Made by a program: the position numbers and the translations under genes. Positions 12,631 to 20,230 of a DNA stretch of 20,961 bases are shown here, piece by piece. Location: positions 1-20,961 of IMG/VR virus record IMGVR_UViG_3300040751_002743; one strand, 5' to 3'. This stretch comes from a virus. The notes below the pieces were generated by a model. It did not search any database. It saw only the letters and a list, made by a program, of their open reading frames with translations, and had not been told where the DNA came from. Each line of letters begins with the position of its first letter. Within the stretch, counting starts at the first letter, position 1.

Positions 12631-12642
12631 CCAACCAACCAA
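12631..12642 (+). repeat. (CCAA)3 tract in plus orientation
   Basis: CCAACCAACCAA directly abuts the inverted repeat and is followed by CGAGGG. It is the only multi-unit copy on the plus strand, and lies on the side where transcription runs toward the plus-strand integrase. Confidence 0.65.
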
Positions 12643-12784
12643 CGAGGGCGACGAACCCACGTTGGAATCTCAATTTCGTAAGTGGCGGGGACAGGATTCG
12701 TCACCGCTATGACGCAGGGCGAAAATCTTTTGCAATCATCATGAGACGAGCAATCAGAAAAAACAGAAGAACCAGCAGCGTCAT

Positions 12785-12815
12785 TTGACAGCCACGGAGG
12801 GCGTGCAAGTTTATG
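12785..12815 (+). promoter_or_regulatory. Possible integrase promoter
   Basis: TTGACA at 12785-12790 is a perfect -35 box. The -10 is weak: AGTTTA at 17 nt, GTTTAT at 18 nt or TTTATG at 19 nt. The integrase ATG follows about 25 nt later with GGAG 10 nt upstream. Confidence 0.4.
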
Positions 12816-12837
12816 GACATCATGGAGTCCGCACGCT

Positions 12838-13722
12838 ATGAAGACGATCTACGACCTGTTTGAAGAGCGGTATCGACCGCTCAGGCTACGAGGACGCTCA
12901 CCGAATACTGTTCGCCTCTACCACTGCACGATCCGCTCGTACTCAAAATGGCTGGGCAGGCAGGCAACGCTCGACGACCTGACCGAACTGACCGTCTCTC
13001 GGTTTCTCGAAATAAGGGCGAGACAGTGCAGCCCCTACACCGCCGAGAAGGAACGGACACAACTGTGCTGCCTGTGGCGGTTCGCCGCTGATCTCAGGCT
13101 CGTCGAGTCTCGGCCAATGGTTCCGGCTGCACCGCTCCCTGACAGAGTGCCGAAGGCATGGTCAGAGGAGGACATGCGGTCGCTATTCCGAGCAGCGTCG
13201 TACACGCGAGGGGTCATCGGCCACGTGCCTGCTCGGATATGGTGGCCCGCACTCATCTCTGTGCTATGGGAAACAGCCGAACGAATCGGTGCGATCATGG
13301 AGGTGGAGCCAAGCGACCTCGACCCGCCACACCTGCTCGTCCGTGCTGAGTACAGAAAGGGCGGGAAGCGCGACCGCGTCTACAAACTCAGCGAGAACAC
13401 GCTCACGCTCGTCCGTGCCTGCATCAGCATTCGCAGGTCGCACAAGGTATTCGAGTGGCATCGCAACCGGAACTCACTCTGGCGACACTTCGGCGACATC
13501 GTGACTCGTGCGGGCCTTGGCTGCGGATGGGGGAACGGGCGACGCAGTCTCAAGTTCCACCAGATTCGACGCTCGGCAGCCAGCCACTATGCAGCCAGAG
13601 GAGGCGACCCTGTCTCGCTTCTCGATCATTCGAGCCCGCGAATCACGAAGCGTTGGTATCTCGACACACGATTGACCGACAAGGCGGTTCGTCCTTGCGA
13701 CACACTGCCAGGGCTTGAGTAG
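12838..13722 (+). CDS. int: Tyrosine recombinase (phage integrase)
   Basis: A 294-residue tyrosine recombinase and the only clear plus-strand gene. N-terminal core-binding (SAM-like) domain about 1-95; catalytic domain from about 105 with ETAERIGAI (R149), a K at 174 or 177 (EYRKGGKRD), KFHQIRRSAASHY (H241, R244), LLDHSS (H264) and RWYLD (Y274 as nucleophile). These are the family's conserved catalytic positions, so the enzyme is probably active. It would catalyse integration and excision between attP and attB. There is no long arm-binding N-terminal domain, so it is nearer the short Xer-like type. It ends convergent with the glycosyltransferase gene, sharing an inverted repeat; the adjacent HTH proteins are candidate directionality factors. 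Confidence 0.92.
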   Translation: MKTIYDLFEERYRPLRLRGRSPNTVRLYHCTIRSYSKWLGRQATLDDLTELTVSRFLEIRARQCSPYTAEKERTQLCCLWRFAADLRLVESRPMVPAAPLPDRVPKAWSEEDMRSLFRAASYTRGVIGHVPARIWWPALISVLWETAERIGAIMEVEPSDLDPPHLLVRAEYRKGGKRDRVYKLSENTLTLVRACISIRRSHKVFEWHRNRNSLWRHFGDIVTRAGLGCGWGNGRRSLKFHQIRRSAASHYAARGGDPVSLLDHSSPRITKRWYLDTRLTDKAVRPCDTLPGLE

Positions 13723-13742
13723 TCGCACGCAGAACTACTCAA
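13715..13742. terminator. Inverted repeat at convergent gene ends (terminator or att core)
   Basis: TTGAGTAGT (13715-13723), 10-nt spacer, ACTACTCAA (13734-13742): a perfect 9-bp inverted repeat. Each arm contains the TAG stop of one convergent gene. A bidirectional terminator is the simple reading, although no clear U-run follows. The 9-10-9 layout beside an integrase also suits a recombinase core site. Confidence 0.5.
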
Positions 13743-14442
13743 TACCGAGAGCGTGCCTGAATAGTTTGCCGAGAAAATTCCGGCAACGGAGGATGCGAGT
13801 TTCCGTCCAATCTCTGTAATGATTGTAGACGTGGTGATTTATCATCCACAAAACCGCAGAAGAAGGGTTTCTCGTGCAGTCCATCGAGTTCATCGTTGAA
13901 AAAATGTCCCAATAATCGAGCGGATAGTACCGTTGATGCGGAAACAGGACACGAGACGAGCCATCACCCGTCTCGATGTGCGGCCTGAGCATTCTGTCAT
14001 TCGGCTTGTTGTCGTAGAACTTTCGCAACACTTCCTGATACCGGACAAAGGTTTGTTCGAGAAGCGGGCTCCCTGCACGGCCACCGATGACAGTCTCTCG
14101 CGCGGGCCAATTTGGACTGGTGACACCAACGAAGTCGTACGAATAGCACATCCACACAAGTTCGATTGGCGACATACATATCGAGTCAGCGTCGATGAAT
14201 ATGCCGCCGAACTTCCAAGTCAGCCAGATCCGCAGGATATTTGACTGAAAGCACAGCGGGAGTCGCCTAAACGGCTTCAATACAGGCGCAGCACCTAACT
14301 CGGCTGCGGCCTTGTAATCGAGAACCCTCGCCGACGGGTTGTACCTCCTGATCGTCTTGATGCAGAGAGAGACGATAGGCGGCTTCCTGCCCTCCCAGTA
14401 CAACCAGACCGGAGGCGTCTCACTCTTTCTCAACTCAGTCAT
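13735..14442 (-). CDS. GT32-like glycosyltransferase (DXD sugar transferase)
   Basis: A 235-residue protein. VWLYWEGRKPPIVSLCIKTI (12-31) then RRYNPSARVLDY, and FQSNILRIWLTWKFGGIFID leading into IDADSICM with the DxD motif at 84-86: this is the pattern of the GT32/capsular-polysaccharide family (Gly_transf_sug), which uses a nucleotide sugar and a divalent metal. The FQSNILR segment is the family's conserved helix before DXD. The C-terminal half (HHVYNHYRDWTETRIL) is less conserved. ATG 14442 lies 8 bp inside the end of the preceding gene; the SD is weak (GGAA), so coupling is likely. The acceptor is unknown; its last gene position in the block suggests surface or virion glycan modification. 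Confidence 0.82.
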   Translation of the reverse strand: MTELRKSETPPVWLYWEGRKPPIVSLCIKTIRRYNPSARVLDYKAAAELGAAPVLKPFRRLPLCFQSNILRIWLTWKFGGIFIDADSICMSPIELVWMCYSYDFVGVTSPNWPARETVIGGRAGSPLLEQTFVRYQEVLRKFYDNKPNDRMLRPHIETGDGSSRVLFPHQRYYPLDYWDIFSTMNSMDCTRNPSSAVLWMINHHVYNHYRDWTETRILRCRNFLGKLFRHALGIE

Positions 14443-15151
14443 CGGATATTCCGTTGTCGAATTCCCCGCCAGCCGGAAGCCTCTTTGCGATCTGCGAAAT
14501 GATGCCACACTCGACTGCGTGATCGTCGTAACTGAACAACCCGAACTTCCTGAATGCGAAGCCCATTCGCTGTCTCGTCGGTTCATGAATTTTCAGGTCG
14601 GGCCTCTTCTTCGTGCAATCGGCGCAAAACATATTCCCGTACACACTTCGTATGTGGTAGTCGCCGTCAATCCATCCCCCAAGCGATAAGTATTTTTCCC
14701 GTTCAAACCAGATAGGAAAGTGCAGTTCGTAGTTCTTGGTTGTGTAACCAGCCGCATGCAGTGCTTCTTTCGTCCTCTCTCTTGTCACAGCCCACCTGCA
14801 ATCGCGTTCAAAGTGCAGGTCGCCATTCGAGTAGTTCCTTGCTTGCGAGACATCCATCGGCCTCGTCATGACGTAATCATCTGCCCACAACGCGATAGTG
14901 TTCGTGAGAGGTAATGACTCGAATGCCCATCGAACTTTTCTTGAAGACCTTCCCTCCCTTGTTGCAGGGAACTCTTCGACCGCAGCGTGTCTGTATCGCT
15001 CTGTAGAGACGAACCAGAATGGTTTGTGACCAATCACCCACACCCAACGAATCCCCTGTGCGTACTTTTCAATGCTTCGAAGGCAGAGTCTAAGTTCGTC
15101 ATCTCTGCCACCAACCGAGCCGACGCCAAGCGGTATGACAATGTCGATCAT
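14435..15151 (-). CDS. Glycosyltransferase-like protein (Stealth/GT-A-like)
   Basis: A 238-residue protein beginning MIDIVIPLGVGSVGGRDDEL, with CLRSIEKYAQGIRWVWVIG (a GT-A-like N-terminal strand-helix-strand) and IALWADDYVMTRPMD (about 89-103, an acidic DD where Stealth-type sugar-phosphate transferases carry DDD). The middle has TKNYELHFPIWFEREKYLSL and a CADC pair. I read it as a nucleotide-sugar or sugar-phosphate transferase; the exact donor is unknown. ATG 15151 overlaps the upstream TGA (ATGA). With the GT32-like gene and the GT25-sulfotransferase gene it makes three sugar-modifying genes in this block. Confidence 0.7.
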   Translation of the reverse strand: MIDIVIPLGVGSVGGRDDELRLCLRSIEKYAQGIRWVWVIGHKPFWFVSTERYRHAAVEEFPATREGRSSRKVRWAFESLPLTNTIALWADDYVMTRPMDVSQARNYSNGDLHFERDCRWAVTRERTKEALHAAGYTTKNYELHFPIWFEREKYLSLGGWIDGDYHIRSVYGNMFCADCTKKRPDLKIHEPTRQRMGFAFRKFGLFSYDDHAVECGIISQIAKRLPAGGEFDNGISDD

Positions 15152-15417
15152 TTCAGTCTGTACCCTAACGCCCACAGTATCTTCGCGAGGTCGCTCGCCT
15201 GCTGCGTCACGGCGTCTTCGCTATGGTCGGGGTTGGCGAAGTGCAAGAACTCGTGGATTTCCGTGTCGAGTCTTCGACGACCCTGCAAGCGTTTGTCGAT
15301 GAGGATTTTTGTACCGTGGTATGTCCACCCGACGGCATCGCCCGCAAGGCGAGAGTATCGCCACAGCATTTTGCGTTCGCCGATTTTGAAGTGGTGGTCT
15401 TCGTTACCTTGAGACAC
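15148..15417 (-). CDS. Small HEXXH (zincin-like) protein
   Basis: An 89-residue protein with IHEFLHFANPDHSED: HEFLH at 55-59 fits the HEXXH zinc-protease motif, followed by a helix DAVTQQASDLAKILWALGY. Very short proteins of this kind, with a beta N-terminus (KMLWRYSRL, WTYHGTKILID) and an IHE-LH helix, are known to me from phages; no substrate is known. The start is GTG 15417 with GAGGAG 8 nt upstream. It lies inside the 3' part of the longer MazG-like frame, in a different frame. Confidence 0.72.
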   Translation of the reverse strand: MSQGNEDHHFKIGERKMLWRYSRLAGDAVGWTYHGTKILIDKRLQGRRRLDTEIHEFLHFANPDHSEDAVTQQASDLAKILWALGYRLK

Positions 15418-15722
15418 TGATTCGACTCCTCATGAAGAACACCCATGATGACTGCGTACGAAGCGAGGTCGTCGATTGCGTCCTCGATACCTTCGTTTGC
15501 GAGTCTCCCATTGGCGATGTACGACTTGATCCGTTGAAGTTTGTCGGCGATACGCACGAGACAAGCCTGCCAGTCCGGGATGCCAAGCAACTCAGCACCG
15601 GCCCGAACGTTTGCGAGCGGGTCTTCCGAGTCCCCATAGTCGGCAGACTTTCTCGCGTGAAGCGAGGCCATTCGAGACAGCCGCTCGTAGAATCCCCTCG
15701 AACCGTATTGCTCCTGATTCAT
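15207..15722 (-). CDS. MazG-like/DUF6378-like phage protein with C-terminal extension
   Basis: A 171-residue frame. The first 100 residues (SLHARKSADYGDSEDPLANV, then LGIPDWQACLVRIADKLQRI and GIEDAIDDLASYAVIMGVLHE) match small phage proteins of a MazG-like all-alpha type (I recall DUF6378), thought to act on nucleotides. After HEESNQ the family normally ends. Here 68 more codons run on, overlapping the HEXXH gene by 211 bp in another frame; this tail is Ser/Thr/Lys-rich and looks unconserved. Either the ancestral stop was lost (the codon at the GTG is TGT, one change from TGA) or there is an indel. ATG 15722 overlaps the metallophosphoesterase stop (ATGA). Confidence 0.7.
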   Translation of the reverse strand: MNQEQYGSRGFYERLSRMASLHARKSADYGDSEDPLANVRAGAELLGIPDWQACLVRIADKLQRIKSYIANGRLANEGIEDAIDDLASYAVIMGVLHEESNQCLKVTKTTTSKSANAKCCGDTLALRAMPSGGHTTVQKSSSTNACRVVEDSTRKSTSSCTSPTPTIAKTP

Positions 15723-16588
15723 GCTCCCTCGTCCCTCGGCTTGTCGTGATATGTTGCGACCAGTCCAGTCTTGTCCGAGTTCCACTTCAGCCGCAGCCAC
15801 CAGCCGCCGACAGGGCGAGCCGCCATGCCCTTCTCGACAGCCCAGCCGTCGTGGAGGGAGTCCCGCTTATAGGTTGAACTGCGAACAAGATGAACAGGTG
15901 CGACGCTCGGGATTCCGTGAGGCGTAATACGATGACGAGAAGCCTCAACGAGCGTCTTCTGATGAACGTGACCGGCAACGATTGCGTCCGCATCGACATC
16001 AACCATGAGTCGAGAGAAGTCAATGACGCCACGAGTCACTGGGCCGCCACCACCGAACCCGTGGTGATACCAGACGCGATACACCGAACTTGACTTGTGG
16101 AGGACGCCCCGGATGAGGAGCCAGCCTGCGTATCCATTCTGGACAACGGGAGAGCCGTCAACGCGAAGCCGCTCGACGAGCCTTGTCGTCAAGCACGTTT
16201 CCTGTCGCTTGCGTATCGCTGTCTCGTGGTTCCCCGGAGTAATCAGTGCCATCGACTCTCGATAGGGTTTCATCCAATCGCAGCACTGATTCACAATCTC
16301 GTCGAAATAGTTACCGACCGAAAACTCTGGCCGCACCTCGCTCTTCGAACTTCTCGGGTCGTACTTACCCCCCATGCAGTCGAAGTGGTCGCCGAACGAG
16401 CAGACAGCGGCCCCGAGTTCCTTGGCTGTTCTCAAGTCATCCTCGAGTGCGTCTCGGTCGCACTTCGTGCTATCCCAGTGCCAGTCGCTCGACAGATATA
16501 CCCATTGGCTTCGTCCGGTAAACGTGAGCCGACTAACGCCAGCACCCATCGACTCGACACTCCACGCCTTCGGTTTCGACTTCGCCAT
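15719..16588 (-). CDS. Calcineurin-like metallophosphoesterase
   Basis: A 289-residue phosphoesterase. Two-metal motifs in order: SSDWHWD (D35, H37), FGDHFD (D67), PGNHE (GNHE 119-122), YHHG (174-177) and AGHVH (GHVH 205-208). The family hydrolyses phosphodiesters or phosphomonoesters; in phages such enzymes may act on DNA, RNA or sugar phosphates, and the substrate cannot be told here. AAGGAGG lies 9 nt upstream of ATG 16588. All motifs are intact, so it is probably active. Confidence 0.88.
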   Translation of the reverse strand: MAKSKPKAWSVESMGAGVSRLTFTGRSQWVYLSSDWHWDSTKCDRDALEDDLRTAKELGAAVCSFGDHFDCMGGKYDPRSSKSEVRPEFSVGNYFDEIVNQCCDWMKPYRESMALITPGNHETAIRKRQETCLTTRLVERLRVDGSPVVQNGYAGWLLIRGVLHKSSSVYRVWYHHGFGGGGPVTRGVIDFSRLMVDVDADAIVAGHVHQKTLVEASRHRITPHGIPSVAPVHLVRSSTYKRDSLHDGWAVEKGMAARPVGGWWLRLKWNSDKTGLVATYHDKPRDEGA

Positions 16589-16592
16589 GCAC

Positions 16593-17009
16593 TCAGCCCT
16601 CCTTGGCTGCTCGCTTCTTTGCGGTCTTTATGGCACGACGAACGATCGCCATGCCAGCCGTGCGAACAAACGGAAGCCGCCTGCGTTTCGCCTCCTGCTC
16701 GAGCCAAGTGACGATGACGCCTGCGTTCTTCTCGCACCACTCAATACCACGCTCGTCCATCACGCGAGCCTTCGTATTGCACGAGCAGTTCGGTTTCGCT
16801 GTTATCCCGATGAAACGAAGGAGTTTCTTGAGTTCAGTTCCAGCACCACCGCTCGCCTTCTTGCGCTCGTGCGGATACGCCCAGTGATTCGTGTCTATCT
16901 CCCATACGTCGCCATCTCTGGACACAACGCACGGCAAAACCTGCTCGACTTGATAGCCTCGCTCACGGCATCGCTCGAACAAAAACTGCTTGTGGCACTT
17001 CACGATCAT
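16593..17009 (-). CDS. Conserved phage protein with Cys cluster, unknown function
   Basis: A 138-residue protein. Seen: MIVKCHKQFLFERCRERGYQ, LPCVVSRDGDVWEIDTNHWA, GAGTELKKLLRFIGI, CSCNTKARVMDERGIEWCEK and a basic helical end (VRRAIKTAKKRAAKEG). The pattern C-x-C-N-x-x-A-x-x-MD-x-x-G-x-x-WC is one I recall from phage genomes, usually just after Ser/Gly-rich tail-type proteins; no function is known to me. The Cys residues could bind zinc. The ATG overlaps the stop of the 362-residue gene (ATGA), and its SD, GGAGGAAACC, lies within that gene's last codons. Confidence 0.7.
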   Translation of the reverse strand: MIVKCHKQFLFERCRERGYQVEQVLPCVVSRDGDVWEIDTNHWAYPHERKKASGGAGTELKKLLRFIGITAKPNCSCNTKARVMDERGIEWCEKNAGVIVTWLEQEAKRRRLPFVRTAGMAIVRRAIKTAKKRAAKEG

Positions 17010-18090
17010 GGCAGTGGGTTTCCTCCGTTACTTGATGACGATGAGCCGGAACTACTAGCAGACGATGAGCCGGAACTACTAGCAGACGATGAGCCGGAAC
17101 TACTAGCAGACGATGAGCCGGAACTACTAGCAGACGATGAGCCGGAACTACTACCGCGAGATGATCCGAGCGAAGATCCACCGCTCGACGATTCTCCCGG
17201 GCAAGGCAACTCAGTGACAACGCCGGATGACTCAGGGATGACAGGCTCGAACGCCCCTGTCTCCTGTTCCCATTGGTGAGTCGTCGAAGACTTTATGACC
17301 GGCAGCCCAGTCTCGGGGTCACACTCATCGCAGTATTCGATGTCCGTGTAATAAGAGAAGCATGTGCCGGGTACGCTGCCGCTCAGTTTTGTTGCAACGA
17401 CCCTTCCGCATATTGTCGTGTACTCCGCTGGCGGTGGAGTGTTTTCGCCTCCGCAGTCATCGCTTGAAGAGGAGGAGCCACCGCCGCCACCACCGCCACC
17501 ACTACTGCTGCTCGGCGGGTCAGGTGGTTGAGGATACCCACCGCCTCCGCACTGGCTCCAGATCAACGTGATGGACTGCCACGAGCAGACCATGTAGTCG
17601 AACCAGTACAAGATGATGCCACCCTGAGAACCATCGGGGCAAAATAAGGGCGTCGCTGGCGGTGGAAGTTCCGGGATGCAGCGGCCGGTTCCGCCGCTCT
17701 CGTCACCTCCAGAAGTTTGAGGTACGCACCTATTCACGCAGGCCACGAGTGATGAATACGGCCCCTCCTGTCCGCCGACGCACTCACCGTTGACGCAGGT
17801 ATACCGCAGCGGAACACACTCGAGCCCATTCCATTCAGTGTCGGCGGGGCATTTGCATTCGCAATCAGATTGGTCGCGAACCCTGCCACCCCCACACTCA
17901 GACGTATCCTCGCAGATACATCGGCACTCGAAGTTCGCAAACGTCCCCTCGGGGCATTGGAGCAAGCAGATGCACTCGAATGAGTCCGGGTCACGGATGC
18001 CGCAGGCACACTCGCACTCGAACTGAGTCTCATAGCAATTCCCAGCCTCATCACTCCCGAGTGAGTCGCAGTCTGTAACGATCCTGCATG

Positions 18091-18094
<4 letters not shown>
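17006..18094 (-). CDS. Cys-rich, Ser/Gly-repeat surface-type protein
   Basis: A 362-residue protein with no known enzyme motif. Residues 1-135 are Cys-rich, with repeated FECxCxC-type modules (QFECECACG, SFECICLLQCPEG, FECRCICEDTSECGGG, CECKCPADTEWNGLEC) and a YTCVNGECVGG...SLVACVNRC unit, like small disulfide-knotted repeats. A Pro/Ser/Gly linker follows (PPDPPSSSSGGGG), then a Trp/Cys domain (about 230-300), then a long SSSGSSSA repeat tail ending NGGNPLP. No signal peptide is seen, so it is more likely a virion fibre or adhesin than a secreted host protein (inference). ATG 18094 overlaps the previous stop. Confidence 0.75.
17037..17153 (-). repeat. 24-bp tandem repeat (about 5 copies)
   Basis: Plus strand unit GACGATGAGCCGGAACTACT plus AGCA repeats without change at 17037, 17061, 17085 and 17109, with a fifth partial copy. 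It encodes SSSASSSG. Identical codons show recent expansion by slippage or unequal recombination, and the copy number may differ between isolates. Confidence 0.9.
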
Positions 18095-18846
<752 letters not shown>

Positions 18847-18863
18847 CGCTCAGCCCCAGCGTG

Positions 18864-20213
18864 TTATTGCCTTTGCTTCACATGAGCAATCGCATTTCGG
18901 ATCATCTGCTTTGTCGGCTTGAGGCCAGCGAACTTCACGATGTCGTCGACGGCCCTCGTAGGGTTCGACAGAACGTCGGCATACTTCAGGTGCAGAACGC
19001 TTTCCTTTGGGAGCGTAGCGACGAACTTCTCCTTCTCATTATGGAGCCATCTCTGCACGGCCTCGCACTGAGAGTCACTTGCGGCGAGCCAACCCTTCGA
19101 CTGCTTGCTTCGTCGTTTCAGTGAGTCGATAGACTCCTCAATCGGACGAACGCAGTGAATGACCTTCAGCCCCTCGCCACAGATGCTCTTGAGTTGGTCA
19201 CCCATCGCACACAGGTGCGGATACTTACCGCCGACGGGTACGCCACCGAGTTTCCGCTTGCTAATTTGCACACGCTGCTGAATCCACTTCCTCAGCCTGT
19301 CTTCGATATTTTGATGCGGCTGCGTAAAACCGGGGGAAGGGAAGCGGCCAGCCCACTCGCAAAGTTTCGCAAGGCCGATCGCCTCGCCGCCGCCGCCATT
19401 CTTCGACTCGTAGCCCCCGAGTTTGTCCCCGATGTTCAACCCAAGTTTGTAACACATCATGGCGATGCACGAACTGCCAGACCTATGCGGCCCGACGATA
19501 GCGATGAAATCCATTGAAACCCTGTTCGGTTGTGCGGGTGAAGTCCTCACAAAATCCTGTACTGCCGCTGACACATTTCCACGAAGCCACCAACGTTCAC
19601 CTGCTTCCTTCCATGAGATGTCCGACTTACCTTCAGCCTGACCGCAGAGCCACTGGGCCGGAGCGTAGTACCCCGAACTCGCGTTCCAGTGCAGGCGACC
19701 ATAGTGATGGTCGACGTGGTTTCTGTTCCGCCACTTCGTCGTCTCGTTCAACCATTTGTAGATGGTCGTCATCCCCTCACGCCCGCCGACTGCATAGGCG
19801 TGCGTTCTGTTGATGTCCCGAGCCCGGACGACAAGGGGATTGTCAGCAAGTTCGATAGGCTTCTTCAGGTGTTGCCCGCCGAGGTAAGCCTGCGACCATC
19901 CCTGCGGCAAGGCTTCAAGGTATCTCTGGGAAGCCTCTGTAAAGTTTTCGCAGAACGTGGCGTCGTCTTCAAAGATCAAAACGCTCTGGTGTCCTGCGTT
20001 CAGGCATTCCTCGAGGATGCGGGCGTGCGATCTGTAACACCCCCAGGCACCGCCGCCTTGCTTCCACCACACAGGATGCTTGCACATCCTTCCGTCGATT
20101 GCCTTGTATACCTCGATCTCGCCGAATGGAAAATCTTTCGGCACCCGCTTCATAAAGTCGCCGAGCCTGTCGGGCCTTCGCTCTAGCGATATTACGACAA
20201 CACGATCGAACAA
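18864..20213 (-). CDS. GT25-type glycosyltransferase fused to a sulfotransferase
   Basis: A 449-residue two-domain protein. Residues 1-about 225 are GT25-like (LPS/procollagen type): VISLERRPDRL (7-17), GAWGCYRSHARI (55-66), LIFEDDATF (79-87, acidic metal-binding motif) and a later NRTHAYAVG. Residues 235-449 are a PAPS-dependent sulfotransferase: FIAIVGPHRSGSS (5'-PSB loop, 236-248), KVIHCVRPIEESIDSLKRR (3'-phosphate site) and LKYADVLSNPTRAVDDIV. The first would add a sugar and the second transfer sulfate, perhaps to the same glycan (inference). Start: TTG 20213, with GGAGG 8 nt upstream; a longer TTG start at 20237 is possible. The stop lies 17 nt before the Cys-rich gene's ATG. Confidence 0.85.
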   Translation of the reverse strand: MFDRVVVISLERRPDRLGDFMKRVPKDFPFGEIEVYKAIDGRMCKHPVWWKQGGGAWGCYRSHARILEECLNAGHQSVLIFEDDATFCENFTEASQRYLEALPQGWSQAYLGGQHLKKPIELADNPLVVRARDINRTHAYAVGGREGMTTIYKWLNETTKWRNRNHVDHHYGRLHWNASSGYYAPAQWLCGQAEGKSDISWKEAGERWWLRGNVSAAVQDFVRTSPAQPNRVSMDFIAIVGPHRSGSSCIAMMCYKLGLNIGDKLGGYESKNGGGGEAIGLAKLCEWAGRFPSPGFTQPHQNIEDRLRKWIQQRVQISKRKLGGVPVGGKYPHLCAMGDQLKSICGEGLKVIHCVRPIEESIDSLKRRSKQSKGWLAASDSQCEAVQRWLHNEKEKFVATLPKESVLHLKYADVLSNPTRAVDDIVKFAGLKPTKQMIRNAIAHVKQRQ

Positions 20214-20230
20214 TGTATGCGCCCTCCGTA

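Larger units (their letters stand above)
12564..12837. other. Divergent control region between HTH gene and integrase
   Basis: A 274-bp gap holding the leader of the minus-strand HTH gene (GGAG), a 12-bp inverted repeat, a plus-oriented CCAA tract and the integrase promoter. No convincing gene is visible: frames on both strands lack good starts. An attachment site or repressor sites could lie here. Confidence 0.6.

Noticed and set aside
12567-12788. Plus-strand 73-codon frame before the integrase
   Set aside because: It crosses the inverted repeat and CCAA tract, has no good SD and reads as a compositional artefact.
16374-17279. 301-codon plus-strand frame with a DDEPELLA repeat
   Set aside because: Antisense shadow of the metallophosphoesterase, the Cys-cluster protein and the 24-bp Ser repeats; no start signal.
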